DNA of 64,000 bases from Pseudovibrio sp. Ad37 (lineage in GTDB: Bacteria > Pseudomonadota > Alphaproteobacteria > Rhizobiales > Stappiaceae). Under the pieces are notes generated by a model, which was not told the DNA's origin, searched no databases, and saw nothing but the letters and a program-made list of their open reading frames with translations. The DNA lies in the NCBI RefSeq assembly GCF_001623075.1, contig NZ_LMCF01000042.1, positions 1 through 64,000 of the forward strand, given 5' to 3'. Shown in pieces: positions 63,597 to 64,000 of this stretch; positions within the stretch are counted from its first letter, which is position 1, and the number at the start of each line of letters is the position of its first letter. The position numbers and the translations under genes are program-made.

Positions 63597-64000
63597 ATTA
63601 GGCTCCGCACAGATGTCTATTTGATTTCGTCTGCCATCAGACGTCAGACCAATTTTAGAAACAGGAATCTGCGCTTGTAAATACCTACTGTGTACAACCA
63701 CTGATTTATCGCAGTGCACCCAGAGGGAAATCTGTGAGATATCAGAGAGCTGCGGCGGGTATATTAATGTGGTAGGAAGCGGCTGATTTGGAGGGAATTA
63801 TAGAAAAGATTGGCCTGCACGGGCGCAGACTCGTCCATTGCAATTGATAATGAAATTAATCTGAAGGCTTCAGCTCACAAACACGAGCCGCAAAATATTT
63901 TAAGAAGCGCTTTTTAGTTCAAGCCTAATGCATGCTTCCGCCTGAGCTCTTTTTCAAAATATCAGTCAGCACATGAGACGGTACAGGCAGCATGACCTGA
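63597..64000. other. 404 bp region upstream of the GntR operon
   Basis: It holds the promoter of the GntR operon and, at the end, possibly the 3' end of another minus-strand gene. Repeated GTCTGA/TCAGAC elements occur around 63633-63656. No other gene is supported. Confidence 0.45.
63925..64000 (-). CDS. Possible C-terminal fragment of an unknown gene
   Basis: From the window edge one minus-strand frame is open for 24 codons, ending SSGGSMH and a TAG at 63925-63927. The residues have no recognised motif, and an open frame this short is not strong evidence. Confidence 0.2.
   Translation of the reverse strand, partial: QVMLPVPSHVLTDILKKSSGGSMH

Noticed and set aside
1-64000. CRISPR arrays, tRNA/rRNA genes or a defence island
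   Set aside because: No regularly spaced repeats, no RNA-gene cores and no recognisable restriction, toxin-antitoxin or Cas genes were seen on either strand by eye.

Overview
This 64 kb window looks like part of a large secondary replicon (plasmid or chromid) of a marine alphaproteobacterium. The strongest evidence is a complete repABC replication/partition operon (about 24.7-28.9 kb), a replicon type known from alphaproteobacteria. TRAP and sugar ABC transporters, RidA-type imine deaminases, an NnrS protein, DUF930 and DUF2339 proteins and an RTX adhesin fit the Rhodobacterales/Stappiaceae (Pseudovibrio-like) range. The genus is an inference.

Layout. 0-6 kb: the end of an IS3-family element, an amine-oxidase/RidA pair, an orphan TRAP binding protein, a Qnr-like pentapeptide-repeat protein and a LuxR-type regulator. 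6-12 kb: nnrS, a DUF930 gene cut by a 3.8 kb Tn3-family transposon (8350-12142) with perfect 38 bp inverted repeats. 12-20.7 kb: a 2-oxoacid:ferredoxin oxidoreductase operon (korA-korB), an SDR, a DUF2339 membrane protein and a threonine-dehydratase-like enzyme. 20.8-24.4 kb: an AraC regulator split by one in-frame TAG, a GNAT, an SDR without its catalytic Tyr/Lys and a YheC/YheD-like ATP-grasp protein. 24.4-28.9 kb: repABC. 28.9-33 kb: GNAT, cupin-ada-PEP mutase-like operon and two small exported proteins. 33-41 kb: a GST, an alpha/beta hydrolase and an operon of a short TolC-like protein plus a 1574-residue RTX adhesin, sprinkled with a repeated palindrome built on CTTGGCAGCTGCCAAG. 41-45.4 kb: an Hsp70 relative, gmd-fcl (GDP-fucose synthesis) and a second RidA. 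45.4-54.5 kb: a gene-free stretch, CoA-transferase, YrbL-like kinase, MFS transporter, Fe-alcohol dehydrogenase, thioesterase and a chemoreceptor. 54.6-63.7 kb: remains of an RbsA/RbsC-type sugar importer, a Gfo/Idh dehydrogenase and a GntR-controlled operon of a Cys/Met-metabolism PLP enzyme plus a MalFGK-like sugar importer whose ATPase is damaged.

Themes. Several linked steps concern enamine/imine chemistry (FAD amine oxidase, threonine dehydratase-like enzyme, two RidAs). Gene decay is frequent: DUF930 truncation, AraC nonsense codon, one ABC ATPase without its N-terminal half, another with an internal deletion and frameshift. I did not see a CRISPR array, rRNA, tRNA or a clear defence island. 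The most unusual items are the dispersed palindrome family, the catalytically empty SDR next to a spore-type ATP-grasp gene, and the adhesin translationally coupled to a shortened TolC-like partner.
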